Below are positions 31,473 through 42,400 of a DNA stretch of 57,012 nt, piece by piece; within the stretch, counting starts at the first letter, position 1; each line of letters starts with the position of its first letter. This stretch comes from Planctomyces sp. (GTDB lineage Bacteria; Planctomycetota; Planctomycetia; Planctomycetales; Planctomycetaceae). The translations under genes were made by a program, and so were the position numbers. The stretch spans positions 1 to 57,012 of the forward strand of contig SXPC01000137.1 in assembly GCA_005778225.1 (NCBI GenBank). Direction: 5' to 3'. The notes under the pieces are model-generated. The model was not told the origin of the DNA, did not search any database, and was given only the letters and a program-made list of their open reading frames with translations.

Positions 31473-31555
31473 AGTCGTCGTGAGGTTTGAGGTGTGAGTC
31501 ATGTCGGATGACCGTGCGAGCAATGCGGTCTGATAAGAGTACACAGCGAATTCAT

Positions 31556-31572
31556 GGTCCGCACAGCGGACC
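31556..31572. repeat. Short palindrome between adaptor and pump genes
   Basis: GGTCCGC-ACA-GCGGACC, arms of 7, followed by CTACGTAG. It lies in the 121-base gap ahead of the pump gene, without a T-run after it. It may be a dispersed intergenic element or an RNA hairpin modulating the downstream gene. Confidence 0.5.
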
Positions 31573-31593
31573 CTACGTAGAAGGTACAGTGTG

Positions 31594-34500
31594 ATGGTCA
31601 GTTCGATCATTGAGTGGTCGTTGGAGAATCGATTTATTGTTCTGCTGCTGTCAGTGGTGCTGATGGGGGCGGGGTTTTATGCGGCGTCTTCGCTGCCGTT
31701 GGATGCGGTACCGGATCTGACGAACGTGCAGGTGCAAGTGTTGACGACTTCGCCCGCGCTGGGCCCTGTTGAGATCGAGCAGTTTATTACCTTCCCGGTT
31801 GAGAATGCCTTGAGCGGACTGCCGGGGATCGATGAGATTCGCTCGATCAGCCGGTTCGGGCTCTCTGCGGTGACAGTCGCGTTTGAAGATGGGACCGATA
31901 TCTACTGGGCGCGAAACCTGATCAATGAGCGTCTGCAGCAGGCTCGTGACAGCATTCCGCCTGGCATGGGTGTGCCGCAGATGGGGCCGATTGCGACCGG
32001 GATGAGTGAGATTTATCAGTTCGAAGTCAAAGCCGAGTCTGGGCATGATTACAGCCTGATGGATCTGCGTACGATCCTCGACTGGCAGATTGCGTTTCAG
32101 CTTCGTAGTGTTCCCGGGGTCATTGAGGTCAACACCTTCGGCGGCCAGCTGAAGACGTATGAGGTTCAAGTCGATCCGGACAAATTACTGAATTACAACA
32201 TCAGCCTCAGCGAGGTCTTTGATGCTCTGGAAGAGAATAACGCGAACGCCGGTGGCGGATATATTGAACGAGGAGCCGAGCAGCGTTTGATCCGTGGCGA
32301 AGGGCTCATTACTGATCTGGAAGATATCCGCAAGATTGTTCTCGATAATCGCAGTGACGGGACCGCGATCCGGATTTCCGACATCGCCAACGTCACCTTT
32401 GCGCCGATGCTTCGACAGGGAGCGGTGACACGTGACGGTGATCGTGAAGCTGTCACCGGGATGGTCATGATGATCATGGGGGGCAATTCGCGTCAGGTCG
32501 TGCATGACGTCAAAGCCAAGATCGCGGAGATTTCGAAGACGCTGCCAGAAGGCGTTGTCATTGATACGTTCTACGACCGGACCGAACTGGTTGAGAAGAC
32601 GATTCACACGATCGCAGAGAACATCGGCGTTGGAGTCTTTCTTGTGATCGTCATGCTGTTCCTGCTGCTTGGGGATGTGCGTGCAGGGCTCATCGTCGCG
32701 GCGGCGATCCCACTGTCTGCGATGAGTGCGTTGATCGCGATGAAGCTGGCGGGGGTTTCTGCCAACCTGATGAGTCTGGGAGCTGTCGACTTTGGGGTCA
32801 TTGTCGATGGGGCGGTCGTGATGATTGAAAACGCTGTCCGCGCATCCAGCCAGTATTTACGGACTCACGATAGGAAGACCGTTCCTAAGTCCGTCTTCAA
32901 ACAGTCTGCGAAGGAAGTCGGGACGCCGATACTCTTTGCGGGATTGATCGTGATCATCGTCTTCCTGCCGATCCTGAGCCTGCAAGGTGTTGAAGGCAAG
33001 ATGTTTCGCCCGATGGCGTTTACGTTCATGTCGGCTCTGACGGCAGCGTTGATTCTCTCGGTGACGGTCATGCCGGTGATGGCATCCCTGTTTCTGGCGA
33101 GGCGAGTGGCAGCGACGGAAACCTTCCTCGTGCGTTGGTTAAAGTCTGCCTATACACCGCTGCTCAATTTTGCAATGGCCCGCCCAACTCTGATGATCGG
33201 CGTCTCGACAGCGATCTTCGCGGTCAGTGTCGGAGTCGCGACGCAGTTCGGCGTCGAGTTCGTTCCCAAACTGGATGAAGGGGATTTGGCTATTCAGGCT
33301 GTGCGTCTGCCGAGTGTTTCACTCGAAACGTCCATCGAGATGACAAAGGCTGCCGAGCGAACATTGCTGAAGTTCCCGCAGGTGGAGAGTGTCATCTCGA
33401 AGACCGGACGTCCTGAAATTGCCAACGATCCGATGGGGGTCCATCAGACTGATATTCTCATTCGCATGAAGCCGGAGCACGACTGGCCGGAGCCTATTAC
33501 GAAAGCAGAGCTCGTCGAGACGATGCAGGCAGCCCTCGAAGAATCGGTTCCCAGCAACTCGTTCAGTTTCACTCAGCCGATTGAATTGCGGGTCCAGGAA
33601 CTGGTCGCGGGGGTACGGTCTGATGTCGGCCTGAGTCTGTATGGCGATGACCTGACTGTCCTCAAAGAAGAGGGGGACAAGATCGTCCGCGTCCTGAATC
33701 AAGTTCCGGGGGCCGCCGATGTGCAGGCCCAGCAGATCAGCGGTCTGCCGTATCTGCGAATTGTCATTAACCGCGACGCGATTTCCCGATATGGCATCAA
33801 CGCGAGCACCATTCTCGACACCGTCAACACGGTCGGCGGTCAGGTGGTCGGCGAAGTGTTCGAGGGGCAGCGACGGTTCCCGTTGCAGGTTCGCATCTCG
33901 CCGAACTGGCGCGAGGATGTGGAACAGCTCAAGAACCTGAAGGTCGTCGATCCTCAAGGTCGCCAGATTCCGATTTCCCAACTGGCGGATATCTTCATTG
34001 AAGAAGGACCTTCGGAGATCAGTCGACACGCGATTCGTCGTCGTCTGTTGATTCAGTGTAACGTGCGAGGACGTGACCTCGGCGGCTTTGTTTCAGAAGC
34101 CCAGAAAGTGGTTGATGACCAGATCAAACTGCCTGCGGGATATTCACTCGCCTGGGGTGGTCAGTTTGAAAATCTCAAACAGGCGAGCGCCCGGTTGATG
34201 ATCGCGGTTCCGGTCGCGCTCTTCCTCATTTTCTCGCTGCTGTACCTGACGTTCAGTTCCGTCAAACTGACGCTGCTCATTTACTTGAATGTCCCGATCG
34301 CGGCGACGGGGGGGATCTTTGCTCTGTGGATGCGTGATATGCCCTTCTCGATTTCTGCGGGGGTTGGATTCATCGCCCTGTTCGGGATCGCGGTCATGAA
34401 CGGGGTGGTGTTGATTGAACACGTCCGTCACCTTCGCATCCATGGCTTCGATGCACGCAATGCCGTCATGACGGGAGCGATGGATCGCTTGCGTCCCGTC

Positions 34501-34725
34501 TTCATGACGGCGAGCTGCGGGGCACTGGGATTCATTCCGATGGCCGTCTCCGGCAGCGCAGGAGCCGAGGTTCAGCGTCCACTGGCGACGGTTGTCATCG
34601 GCGGGCTGGTGACCTGTACGATCCTGACTTTGCTCGTCTTGCCTGCGATTTATCGCTGGTTCGACGTTGAGCCAGTCATGGAAACCGAAGACGGGGAAAA
34701 TCCTACGGCTGTCCCTCACTCATGA
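31594..34725 (+). CDS. czcA: Heavy-metal efflux RND pump, system A (CzcA type)
   Basis: The product is 1043 aa. HME-RND pumps export metal cations from periplasm or cytoplasm through a tripartite complex using protons. Features are the N-terminal helix IIEWSLENRFIVLLLSV, PLDAVPDLTNVQVQV, TFPVENAL, two large periplasmic loops, and the TM4 motif DFGVIVDGAVVMIEN starting at D399. That is the D-F-G-x3-D-G-A...E-N signature of the HME1 group (Zn/Co/Cd). FIALFGIAVMNGVVLIE and PLATVVIGGLVTCTILTL near the C-terminus are also typical. ATG 31594 or GTG 31591 are both possible, with AAGG about 9 bases before. The metal is an inference from the TM4 motif. Confidence 0.95.
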   Translation: MVSSIIEWSLENRFIVLLLSVVLMGAGFYAASSLPLDAVPDLTNVQVQVLTTSPALGPVEIEQFITFPVENALSGLPGIDEIRSISRFGLSAVTVAFEDGTDIYWARNLINERLQQARDSIPPGMGVPQMGPIATGMSEIYQFEVKAESGHDYSLMDLRTILDWQIAFQLRSVPGVIEVNTFGGQLKTYEVQVDPDKLLNYNISLSEVFDALEENNANAGGGYIERGAEQRLIRGEGLITDLEDIRKIVLDNRSDGTAIRISDIANVTFAPMLRQGAVTRDGDREAVTGMVMMIMGGNSRQVVHDVKAKIAEISKTLPEGVVIDTFYDRTELVEKTIHTIAENIGVGVFLVIVMLFLLLGDVRAGLIVAAAIPLSAMSALIAMKLAGVSANLMSLGAVDFGVIVDGAVVMIENAVRASSQYLRTHDRKTVPKSVFKQSAKEVGTPILFAGLIVIIVFLPILSLQGVEGKMFRPMAFTFMSALTAALILSVTVMPVMASLFLARRVAATETFLVRWLKSAYTPLLNFAMARPTLMIGVSTAIFAVSVGVATQFGVEFVPKLDEGDLAIQAVRLPSVSLETSIEMTKAAERTLLKFPQVESVISKTGRPEIANDPMGVHQTDILIRMKPEHDWPEPITKAELVETMQAALEESVPSNSFSFTQPIELRVQELVAGVRSDVGLSLYGDDLTVLKEEGDKIVRVLNQVPGAADVQAQQISGLPYLRIVINRDAISRYGINASTILDTVNTVGGQVVGEVFEGQRRFPLQVRISPNWREDVEQLKNLKVVDPQGRQIPISQLADIFIEEGPSEISRHAIRRRLLIQCNVRGRDLGGFVSEAQKVVDDQIKLPAGYSLAWGGQFENLKQASARLMIAVPVALFLIFSLLYLTFSSVKLTLLIYLNVPIAATGGIFALWMRDMPFSISAGVGFIALFGIAVMNGVVLIEHVRHLRIHGFDARNAVMTGAMDRLRPVFMTASCGALGFIPMAVSGSAGAEVQRPLATVVIGGLVTCTILTLLVLPAIYRWFDVEPVMETEDGENPTAVPHS

Positions 34726-34977
34726 CCGAATCCGGCCGGTTTGAGATGTGATCCGCCTTGAGGTGTTTGCTTCCCGAGTCAGGTAGACAGCTGAATTTTC
34801 CGGGATTCCAACCCTTGGAAACTTTAACGGTTCTTTCGGTTGTGCGTCGGGAAGTGATTGTGATTGTCGGTAAAGTCCTCAACGGGCGGTCGCATCATGA
34901 CCGACGCGGCTGGCTTTCGTCGAAACAAGAAGATAAGGCATGATGCCTTCGAACCAAATCGCCAGGGACGGCCAGGC

Positions 34978-35400
34978 ATGTTTCAGTCCAGACTCCTATC
35001 GATCCTCATCGCGACACTGATGCTCGCGTTCCAGGTATCCCCCTGCTCGTGCGGGATGATCTGTACTCACGAGCTTCGTTGCGAAGGCGAATGCCACCAC
35101 GCCGAGAAACTGCATCACCGCTGCAGCCACCATCAATGCGATAAGAGTCGTTTCGACAGCGGTCTGATCTGGAAGTCGCCCACAGGGACTCCGCGCGATC
35201 ATCAGCCTTGTCCGGAGTGCCTGCAAGCCGATCACATGATTCTACGCATCGTCGATCTCGATATTTCGCTCGTCGGAATTTCACGATACGTGACGCTCAC
35301 TTGTTTTGACGCCTCGTTGATCGATGTTGCTCGCGGCGTTTTAAAGATAGATCGTCCACCCCCCACATTCAGGTCTGGAGTGATCCGGATGCAGGTTTAG
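34978..35400 (+). CDS. Small secreted Cys/His-rich protein in the metal-efflux island
   Basis: The product is 140 aa from ATG 34978, chosen because the signal peptide (MFQSRLLSILIATLMLAFQ) starts there; the frame is open upstream. Directly after the signal comes a Cys/His cluster: CSCGMIC, C-E-G-E-CHH, HHRCSHHQCDK, then CPECLQADH. This gives about ten Cys and nine His in 80 residues, strongly suggesting periplasmic metal binding. The C-terminal half is plain (ISLVGISRYVTLTCFDASLI). It lies between the system A pump and the outer-membrane channel gene. The family is not recognised. Confidence 0.7.
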   Translation: MFQSRLLSILIATLMLAFQVSPCSCGMICTHELRCEGECHHAEKLHHRCSHHQCDKSRFDSGLIWKSPTGTPRDHQPCPECLQADHMILRIVDLDISLVGISRYVTLTCFDASLIDVARGVLKIDRPPPTFRSGVIRMQV

Positions 35401-35463
35401 GTTGAACAGGAATCGACCGTTGTTTCTATCCGATTCCCGTTCTCTTTCACCTGGAGCGATCTC

Positions 35464-36951
35464 ATGAGCCCACAACGTTCTCTGAAAACATTCTCTCACG
35501 CTGCGTTACTCCTGATGGCTGTTTCTGGATGCGCGGGATCACGCAACGCCGTCGCAGACAAGTCTTACACACCACCACTGCAGCCAGTCACCGATCAGGC
35601 AGCAGCTCAAGTTCCGATCAAATCCGAGCCCTCCGTCCAGCTCGCCTCCGCTGATGCGATGTCTGCCGACGTTCGCCCAGCCGATGACAGCGCAACGAAC
35701 GCCTCCAGCATTCTCCAGACATCCGCTCAAGGAACAGTCGGATTGACGCTGGATCAGTTCGAGCAACTGGCCATGTCGAACAACCCGACGCTGTCACAAC
35801 AGGCTGCTTCCGCTCAGGAAGCCAATGCTCTCCGCTCGCAGGTCGGCCGCAAAGCCAACCCAACCGTGGGCTACAACGCGACTCAGTTGGCTGATAAAAA
35901 CACCGACCAGCACACCGTCTTTATCGAGCAGCAGTTCGTTACCGCCAATAAGCTGCAATTGAACGAACAGGTCATGCGACAGGCGGTCGAAGTCCAGCGA
36001 TGGAACTACCAGTCGCAGACCTACCGCGTCATGACCGATGTCCGCATGCGGTTTTATGAAGCCCTCGCCGCCCAGAAACGCCTGGAAATCATCGAAGAAT
36101 TCCGCGGCGTCGCTTCTCAAGGGGTCGACTTGGCTCAAAAACGCAACGAAGCTCTCGAAGCTGCCAAGACCGATGTTCTGCAGGCTCGCATTCAGCTCAA
36201 CGAAGTCGATGTCCAGCTGCAGCAGGCTCAGTTTGCCTATAACGCCGCTTGGAAGGAACTTGCCTCCGTCGTTGGCGTGCCCTATCTGCAACCATCAAAG
36301 CTTGCTGGTGAACTTCCCACAGAAGCCTCGCTGACCAACTGGGATCAAACCTTCGAGAACCTATTACAGACGAGCCCGGAACTCCACGCCGCCCGTGCGA
36401 AAGTGGCAAAGGCTCGTGCGAACCTGTCCCGTCAGGAAGTCCAGGCGATTCCGAACATCACCGGCCAACTCGGCGCCGGGATCGATCGCGGGACCGAAAA
36501 CGGTTTGATCAACCTGCAAGTGAGTGCCCCGATTCCTGTCTTCAATCAGAACCAGGGGAATATCTCCGCTGCGTACGCCGCCTACTGCAAAGCCACGCAC
36601 GAAGTCAGACGCCTCGAAATGGACATTCAGGCCCGCTTAGCTCAAGTCGCCAAGGAATACGATTCTGCACGGGTCGCTGTCGAGAAGTACAACAAACAGA
36701 TCCTGCCGCAGGCGCAGGAAACCCTCGACCTCGCTGAGCAGGCTTACAACGCCGGTGAGTTCGCGTTCCTGCAGGTGCTCGTTGTGCGACAGACGTTCTA
36801 CGAAGCCAACCTGCGATACATCGAGTCGCTGTCGAACCTCGCGACGGCTCAAGCTCAGGTCAACGGATTGCTGCTCACTGGCGGTCTCGATGCTGTCGAA
36901 GATGCTGGTCTCGATGATGGACTCCGTGGCCAGACATTCGGCCAGGAATGA
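35464..36951 (+). CDS. TolC-like outer-membrane efflux lipoprotein (CzcC/CusC-like)
   Basis: The product is 495 aa. The lipobox is VSGC (Cys near residue 23 after ALLLMA), so it is likely lipidated. The body has the two repeated outer-membrane efflux protein (OEP) halves: the first with LTLDQFEQLAMSNNPTL and the hairpin RVMTDVRMRFYEALAAQKRLEI, the second with LLQTSPELHAARAKVAKA and ISAPIPVFNQNQGNI-type beta turn (VSAPIPVFNQNQGNI). It forms the trimeric exit duct for the adaptor and pump. It is the only such channel in the island although two pumps are present. Confidence 0.93.
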   Translation: MSPQRSLKTFSHAALLLMAVSGCAGSRNAVADKSYTPPLQPVTDQAAAQVPIKSEPSVQLASADAMSADVRPADDSATNASSILQTSAQGTVGLTLDQFEQLAMSNNPTLSQQAASAQEANALRSQVGRKANPTVGYNATQLADKNTDQHTVFIEQQFVTANKLQLNEQVMRQAVEVQRWNYQSQTYRVMTDVRMRFYEALAAQKRLEIIEEFRGVASQGVDLAQKRNEALEAAKTDVLQARIQLNEVDVQLQQAQFAYNAAWKELASVVGVPYLQPSKLAGELPTEASLTNWDQTFENLLQTSPELHAARAKVAKARANLSRQEVQAIPNITGQLGAGIDRGTENGLINLQVSAPIPVFNQNQGNISAAYAAYCKATHEVRRLEMDIQARLAQVAKEYDSARVAVEKYNKQILPQAQETLDLAEQAYNAGEFAFLQVLVVRQTFYEANLRYIESLSNLATAQAQVNGLLLTGGLDAVEDAGLDDGLRGQTFGQE

Positions 36952-37219
36952 TGTTGTCACATTGGTATCAGGGTGTTTTCAATCTGCGTCAAGTTTTGCC
37001 CGTTCACTGCGGGCAGACTTAGGCGTAGACTGAATCCAGCCAGCGGTTTGTATCAAATCTGCGGGGCTCACTCGGCTCTGGCATCCCGATTGCTATGTCA
37101 TGATTCCGGAAATCCTCGGCGTCCTTGGGAACTGTCTCAAGTTCAGCCTGACCTTGACACGATGAAGAAGATGGGTCATGTTCTGACCCCTGCAATCCGC
37201 ATAACCGTGAAAGTCTTCC
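36952..37219. other. Gap between the outer-membrane channel gene and system B
   Basis: This is 268 bases with no gene. It contains GGGTCA-TGTTC-TGACCC (37173-37189), a 6-5-6 palindrome about 30 bases before the next start, which could be a hairpin or operator, and TTGACA at 37154-37159 without a good -10. A separate promoter for system B is plausible but not demonstrated. Confidence 0.35.
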
Positions 37220-37669
37220 ATGTTCTCCCTGTGCCTCAAACTGCTGACGATCGTGACCTTCACTGGTCATGTGATGCTTGGCTGTTGTGCACACCATGTT
37301 CATGGGACCGAAGTTGTTGCGAGTGATGATTCGATCACAGTCGTCGTCGAACATAAGCATGCTCACTCGAACTGCAGCCATCATCACAGCCCGATGGAAT
37401 CGACAGGCAATTCTGCTGATGAGCAGCCTTCTGAGCATCCAGAACACCACGACGACTGCGATGAATTGGAATGCTCCTACGTCGAATCCAACGACACGGT
37501 GACCCTGGTGGACATCTCTTCCTGGGCCCTTTTCGACCACGTCAATTTTCTGGTCACAAGCTCACCCGTTGCTTTGCAAGCCTCGACAATTGGCCATGAT
37601 TTACCGGATATCAGCTGTCTCGGCTCCGCTTTAGAGTCCTGCGCGCACCTGCATCGCTGGCAGTTGTAA
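37220..37669 (+). CDS. Small secreted His-rich protein ahead of system B
   Basis: The product is 149 aa from ATG 37220 (ribosome-binding site weak). The N-terminus is hydrophobic (LLTIVTFTGHVMLGCC) followed by AHHVHG. Dense His clusters follow: HKHAHSNCSHHH and HPEHHDDCDELEC. It occupies the same position before an adaptor gene as the His-rich protein at 29347 does in system A. The LGCC stretch could be a lipobox, which would make it a lipoprotein; this is uncertain. Metal binding is inferred from composition. Confidence 0.7.
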   Translation: MFSLCLKLLTIVTFTGHVMLGCCAHHVHGTEVVASDDSITVVVEHKHAHSNCSHHHSPMESTGNSADEQPSEHPEHHDDCDELECSYVESNDTVTLVDISSWALFDHVNFLVTSSPVALQASTIGHDLPDISCLGSALESCAHLHRWQL

Positions 37670-37843
37670 GACATTGCTTTTCCTGTGAGACGTCCGACGT
37701 GACGCCTCGGCTTTAATCGATTGCTGTTGAAGTCAGTTCGCAGCATCTCTCGTGAAATCGCTTCGATCTTCAAATCACATTCTGCGCGGATTTTGCCTCC
37801 TCACCGGTCGCGGGTCCGACGGAAATCCCAATTTGGGTGCATC

Positions 37844-39325
37844 ATGACTTCTGCTCGTACGAACAACATTTCGAAATGGTTCTGGCGTCTGTGTGTGACC
37901 GGGATCGTCATCGCCGGGATCGCGACCTCTGGCATGTGGTGGCCACGCCTGTCGACCTGGATCGACCAAACGATTGCCGGCAGTCGTTCGAAATCGACTG
38001 AGGAAGCAGGCCATGGAGAGGAAGGTCACGATCATGATCACGGCGGACATGCCCATGCTCACGACGAGTCTTCGTCTCTGGAACTCACCGCGCAAGCCCG
38101 CAAGAATCTCGGCCTGACCGACGAGTTTCTCAAGCCCATCCAGCTGACCGACTACAAGCGGACGATCACGATCCCCGCAATCGTCGTCCCACGCCCCGGA
38201 CGGACCCAGATCAAAGTCTCCACTCCACTGACGGGCGTTGTCACACACGTTCATGCTGTCACTGGTGAAGCCATCCAGCCCGGCACGCTGATGTTCGAGC
38301 TACGACTGACACACGAAGACCTTGTCACTACACAAACACAGTTCCTGCAATCGCTGGGGGAACTGGAGGTCGAGAATCGAGAAATCGTCCGACTGGAAGA
38401 AGTGACAGCCAGCGGAGCCGTTCCCGCCAAGACGCTGCTCGAACGACGCTATGCCAAGGAGAAACTCGAAGCTCTTCTGAGCGCTCAACGCGAAGCTCTG
38501 AAGTTGCACGGCCTCTCCGAGCGGCAGGTCAACGAAATTGTTCAGAAAAGACAGCTCCTGCGAGATCTCAGTATCGTTGCACCCGCCATTGATGAACATG
38601 ACCATGAGGAAGATGACTCCGAACTCAAACTCAGCGGCCTCGCGAGAACGATTTCCTTTCGAAATCATCCCGCCAGCCAGGCTCCGATGATCATCGAGCA
38701 ACTCAATGTTCACAAAGGTCAATCGGTCACCGCGGGCGAACTCCTTTGTACCCTCGCCGATTACGATCTTCTCTACATCGAGGGCCAGGCTTTCGAACAG
38801 GATTCGTCGGCCATCACCAAGTCCGCTGAGATGGGTTGGCCCGTCTCCGCCGTCTTCCCGAATGAAGGGAATGAAGCCGTCCTCGACGATTTGAAGCTCG
38901 CCTTCGTCGGCAACGCGGTCAACGCAGAGACCCGGTCGCTCTCGCTGTTCGTCAATCTTCCCAACCAGATTATCCGGGATCAGACCAACCCCGAAGGCCA
39001 GCGTTTTGTCTCCTGGAAATACCGCCCCGGTCAGCGCCTTCAGCTCCGCGTTCCCGTTGAAGAGTGGAAGGAACAGATCGTCGTCCCCGTCGATGCGGTC
39101 GTTAAAGACGGAGCCGACTGGTACGTCTTCCAGCAGAACAGCGACCACTTCGACCGCGTCCCGGTCCACGTCAAGTATCGAGACCAGTCGAGCGCCGTCA
39201 TCGCCTACGACGGCACGATCTATCCCGGCGACGTCATCGCGCTCCGCTCGGCCCATCAGATGCAGATGGCCCTCAAAAACAAATCCGGCGGCGGAGTCGA
39301 CCCCCACGCCGGCCACAACCACTGA
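37844..39325 (+). CDS. RND efflux periplasmic adaptor, system B, His-rich N-terminus
   Basis: The product is 493 aa from ATG 37844; an upstream in-frame extension has no signal. The membrane anchor is WRLCVTGIVIAGIATSG (15-31). Residues 57-73 are a His-rich linker (GHGEEGHDHDHGGHAHAH) that can bind metal. The HlyD core follows: ITIPAIVVPRPGRTQIKVST, GVVTHVHAVTGEAIQPGT, hairpin, DEHDHEEDDSE (a second acidic/His insert near the second lipoyl half), IEQLNVHKGQSVTAGELLC and VVPVDAVVKDGADWYVF. It pairs with the pump at 39426. The C-terminus also ends in His (DPHAGHNH). Confidence 0.92.
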   Translation: MTSARTNNISKWFWRLCVTGIVIAGIATSGMWWPRLSTWIDQTIAGSRSKSTEEAGHGEEGHDHDHGGHAHAHDESSSLELTAQARKNLGLTDEFLKPIQLTDYKRTITIPAIVVPRPGRTQIKVSTPLTGVVTHVHAVTGEAIQPGTLMFELRLTHEDLVTTQTQFLQSLGELEVENREIVRLEEVTASGAVPAKTLLERRYAKEKLEALLSAQREALKLHGLSERQVNEIVQKRQLLRDLSIVAPAIDEHDHEEDDSELKLSGLARTISFRNHPASQAPMIIEQLNVHKGQSVTAGELLCTLADYDLLYIEGQAFEQDSSAITKSAEMGWPVSAVFPNEGNEAVLDDLKLAFVGNAVNAETRSLSLFVNLPNQIIRDQTNPEGQRFVSWKYRPGQRLQLRVPVEEWKEQIVVPVDAVVKDGADWYVFQQNSDHFDRVPVHVKYRDQSSAVIAYDGTIYPGDVIALRSAHQMQMALKNKSGGGVDPHAGHNH

Positions 39326-39425
39326 TGTCTTATCTCCATGCCATGGCCTCGGCTCCGCGTGGCTATGCGATCGATTCTTCTTGCATCTGACTAAGCCCTA
39401 AGCACCAATCCCTAAGCCCTCTTCA

Positions 39426-42400
39426 ATGCTCAACGCCATCATCCAATTTGCTCTCCGACAGCAACTGCTGGTCATTGCCTTTGCCCTCTTCCTGATCGGA
39501 TACGGCGCCTGGCAGACCACGCAGATGCCGATCGATGTCTTCCCGGATCTCAACCGCCCGCGTGTCGTCATCATGACGGAAGCGCCGGGGATGGCACCGG
39601 AAGAAGTCGAGTCACTGATCACGTTTCCCCTCGAAACAACGATGAACGGCGCCAACGGCGTGGAAGCAGTCCGTAGTTCGTCGGGTGTCGGTATTTCTGT
39701 CATCTATGTCGAATTCGCGTATGGCACCGATGTCTACACCGACCGCCAGATTGTCGCGGAGCGGATGCAGATGGTGCAGGATCGACTCCCCACAGGGATC
39801 ACTCCACAACTCGCACCGATCTCCTCGATTATGGGGCAGATCCTTATGCTCGCCATGTGGAGCGATGATCCTGCGACCGATCCGATGGAACTTCGCACCG
39901 ATGCGGACTGGATCGTCCGCCAACGCCTGCTCACCATCCCGGGCGTCTCGCAAATCTTCGTCATGGGAGGGGAACGCAAACAGTTCCAGGTTCGAGTCGA
40001 TCCAGAAGCACTTCTCCGCTTCGGCGTCACGCTGGAACAAGTGGAAGCAGCCGTCCGTGCCAGTAACGAGAACGCCACCGGTGGCTATCTCGACCGACAG
40101 GGGCCCAGTGAACTTCTCGTTCGTGCTCTCGGCAGAATCCAAAGTATTCAGGATCTGCAGAAGGTCGTCGTGACGATCCGCGATGGACGTCCCGTCGCTC
40201 TCAGCCAGGTGGCAGAAGTTATCGAAGGTGCTCAGGTCAAGCGTGGCGACAGCTCTGCCTGGATGCGGTCCGATAATAAGTCCTGGTCGGGCGGCCCTGC
40301 TGTCATCCTCACCATCAATAAGCAACCCGGTGCTGATACCCGCCTCGTCACAGAGAACATCGAGAAGGCCATTAAAGAACTCAAACCTTCCTTGCCCGAC
40401 TCTGTCCGCGTCATGCCGGTCTATTCGCAGAAACACTTCATCGAACGAGCTGTCGATAACGTCGTAGAAGCCCTTCGAGATGGTGTCATCCTCGTCGCGA
40501 TCATTCTCTTCATCTTCCTGATGAACGTCCGCACGACCTTCATCACGCTGACCGCGATCCCTCTCTCGCTTGTTATGACAGCCGTGGTGTTCGCGATCTT
40601 CGGCTTTTCGATCAACACAATGACCCTCGGCGGGATCGCCGTCGCGATTGGGGAACTCGTCGATGACGCCGTCGTTGATGTCGAGAACATCTTCCGCAGG
40701 CTCCGGGAGAACCGTCTCGCCGGCAATCCGCTGCCCCCGCTCGTCGTCGTCTACCGAGCCAGTACCGAGATTCGGAACTCGATCGTCTTCGGCACGATCA
40801 TCGTCATCCTTGTCTTCCTGCCTCTGTTCGCACTCGGCGGGATGGAAGGCAAACTCTTCGCACCGATGGGAGTTGCCTACATCGTCTCGATTCTTTCCTC
40901 GCTCATCGTCTCACTGACCGTCACGCCAGTGTTGTCCTACTGGCTGCTGGCGGGCAATCGGCACACCCACGAAGAGAAAGACGGTTTCTTCCTGCGTGGT
41001 CTCAAATTTGTCGGGGAGAAAGTCATCCGTTTCAGTCTGAGTTTCCCGTACCTCAACCTCGGCGTCACGCTCGCTGCTGTGGTTGTGGCAGGGCTCTTCG
41101 TCACTCGACTGGAACGAGACTTTCTCCCCGCTTTCAATGAAGGGACGATTCAGCTCAACGTCGTCCTCCCGCCTGGTACTTCACTGGCAACCTCCAACGA
41201 CATCAACCGCACAGTCGAGGAAGAACTCAAAAAGATCGACGACCTCGAAAGTTTCGCCCGACGCACTGGCCGCGCTGAACTCGATGAACACGCCGAAGGG
41301 GTCAACATGACCGAGTTCATCATCGAGCTCGATCCCAATTCCCCTCGCACACGCGAACAGCAGCTCGATGAAATCCGCAGCGCCATGGAGCACATCCCCG
41401 GTATCGTCACGGCGGTCGAACAGCCAATCGCCCACCTGATCTCCCACATGATCTCCGGCGTCAAAGCCCAGATCGGTATCAAGATCTATGGCGATGACCT
41501 CGACCTCCTGCGTCAAAAAGCGGAAGCCATGAAAGCGGAGATCGCCCTCGTCCCCGGCGTCACTGATCTGCTCATCGAACCTCAGGTCATCATTCCTCAA
41601 TTGCGCATCGAACTTGATCGAGACAAACTCCTTCTTTATGGACTCTCCGCTGCTGACGTCAACGAGTTCATCGGCACCGCGATGAACGGGACGACTGTCT
41701 CTGAAGTCCTCATTGACCAGCGCACGTTCGACCTCGTCGTTCGCCTCAATGAAAACTATCGCGAAGACATCGACGCCCTGAAACGCCTCTCGATCGAAAT
41801 CCCCGATGGAGGGACCGTTCCCCTCTCCGCTGTCGCCCGTATCTATGAATCGGGCGGTCCCAATACCGTTAATAGAGAGAACGTCCGACGACGTGTCGTC
41901 ATCCAGTGTAATGTCTCTGATCGAGGCGTCGTCGATGTCGTCAACGACATCAAAAAAATCGTCGCGCCGATCGAGATGCCACCCGGCTACTTCGTCGAAT
42001 ACAGCGGACAGTTTGAAAGCCAGCAGTCCGCCTCGCGTGTCATTGCGGCCCTCTTCGTCGTCGCGATGCTTGGCGTCTTTCTGGCACTCTACACCATGTT
42101 CGGCTCGGCCAATCTTTCATTGCAGGTGATGGCGGCTCTCCCGATGGCGTTCATTGGCTCGGTCGCGGCACTTGTTTTAACGGGCCAGACACTCACGATC
42201 GCCGCGATGATCGGCTTCATCTCCCTGACTGGAATCGCCGCCCGCAACGGAATTCTCCTGCTCAATCATTACCTCCACCTCGTCCAGCACGAAGGGGAGG
42301 GCTTCACGCATCACATGATCATCCGCGCCGGCCTGGAACGTCTTTCCCCCGTTCTGATGACGGCTTTAACGGCAGGCATCGGTCTCATCCCCCTTGTCCT

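Noticed and set aside
36997-37013. GCCCG-TTCACTG-CGGGC hairpin as terminator after the outer-membrane channel gene
   Set aside because: The stem is only 5 bp and no T-run follows.
38300-39322. Long minus-strand frame (about 340 codons) opposite the system B adaptor
   Set aside because: A shadow of a C-rich, third-position biased gene; composition is valine/aspartate/glycine-heavy with no motif.
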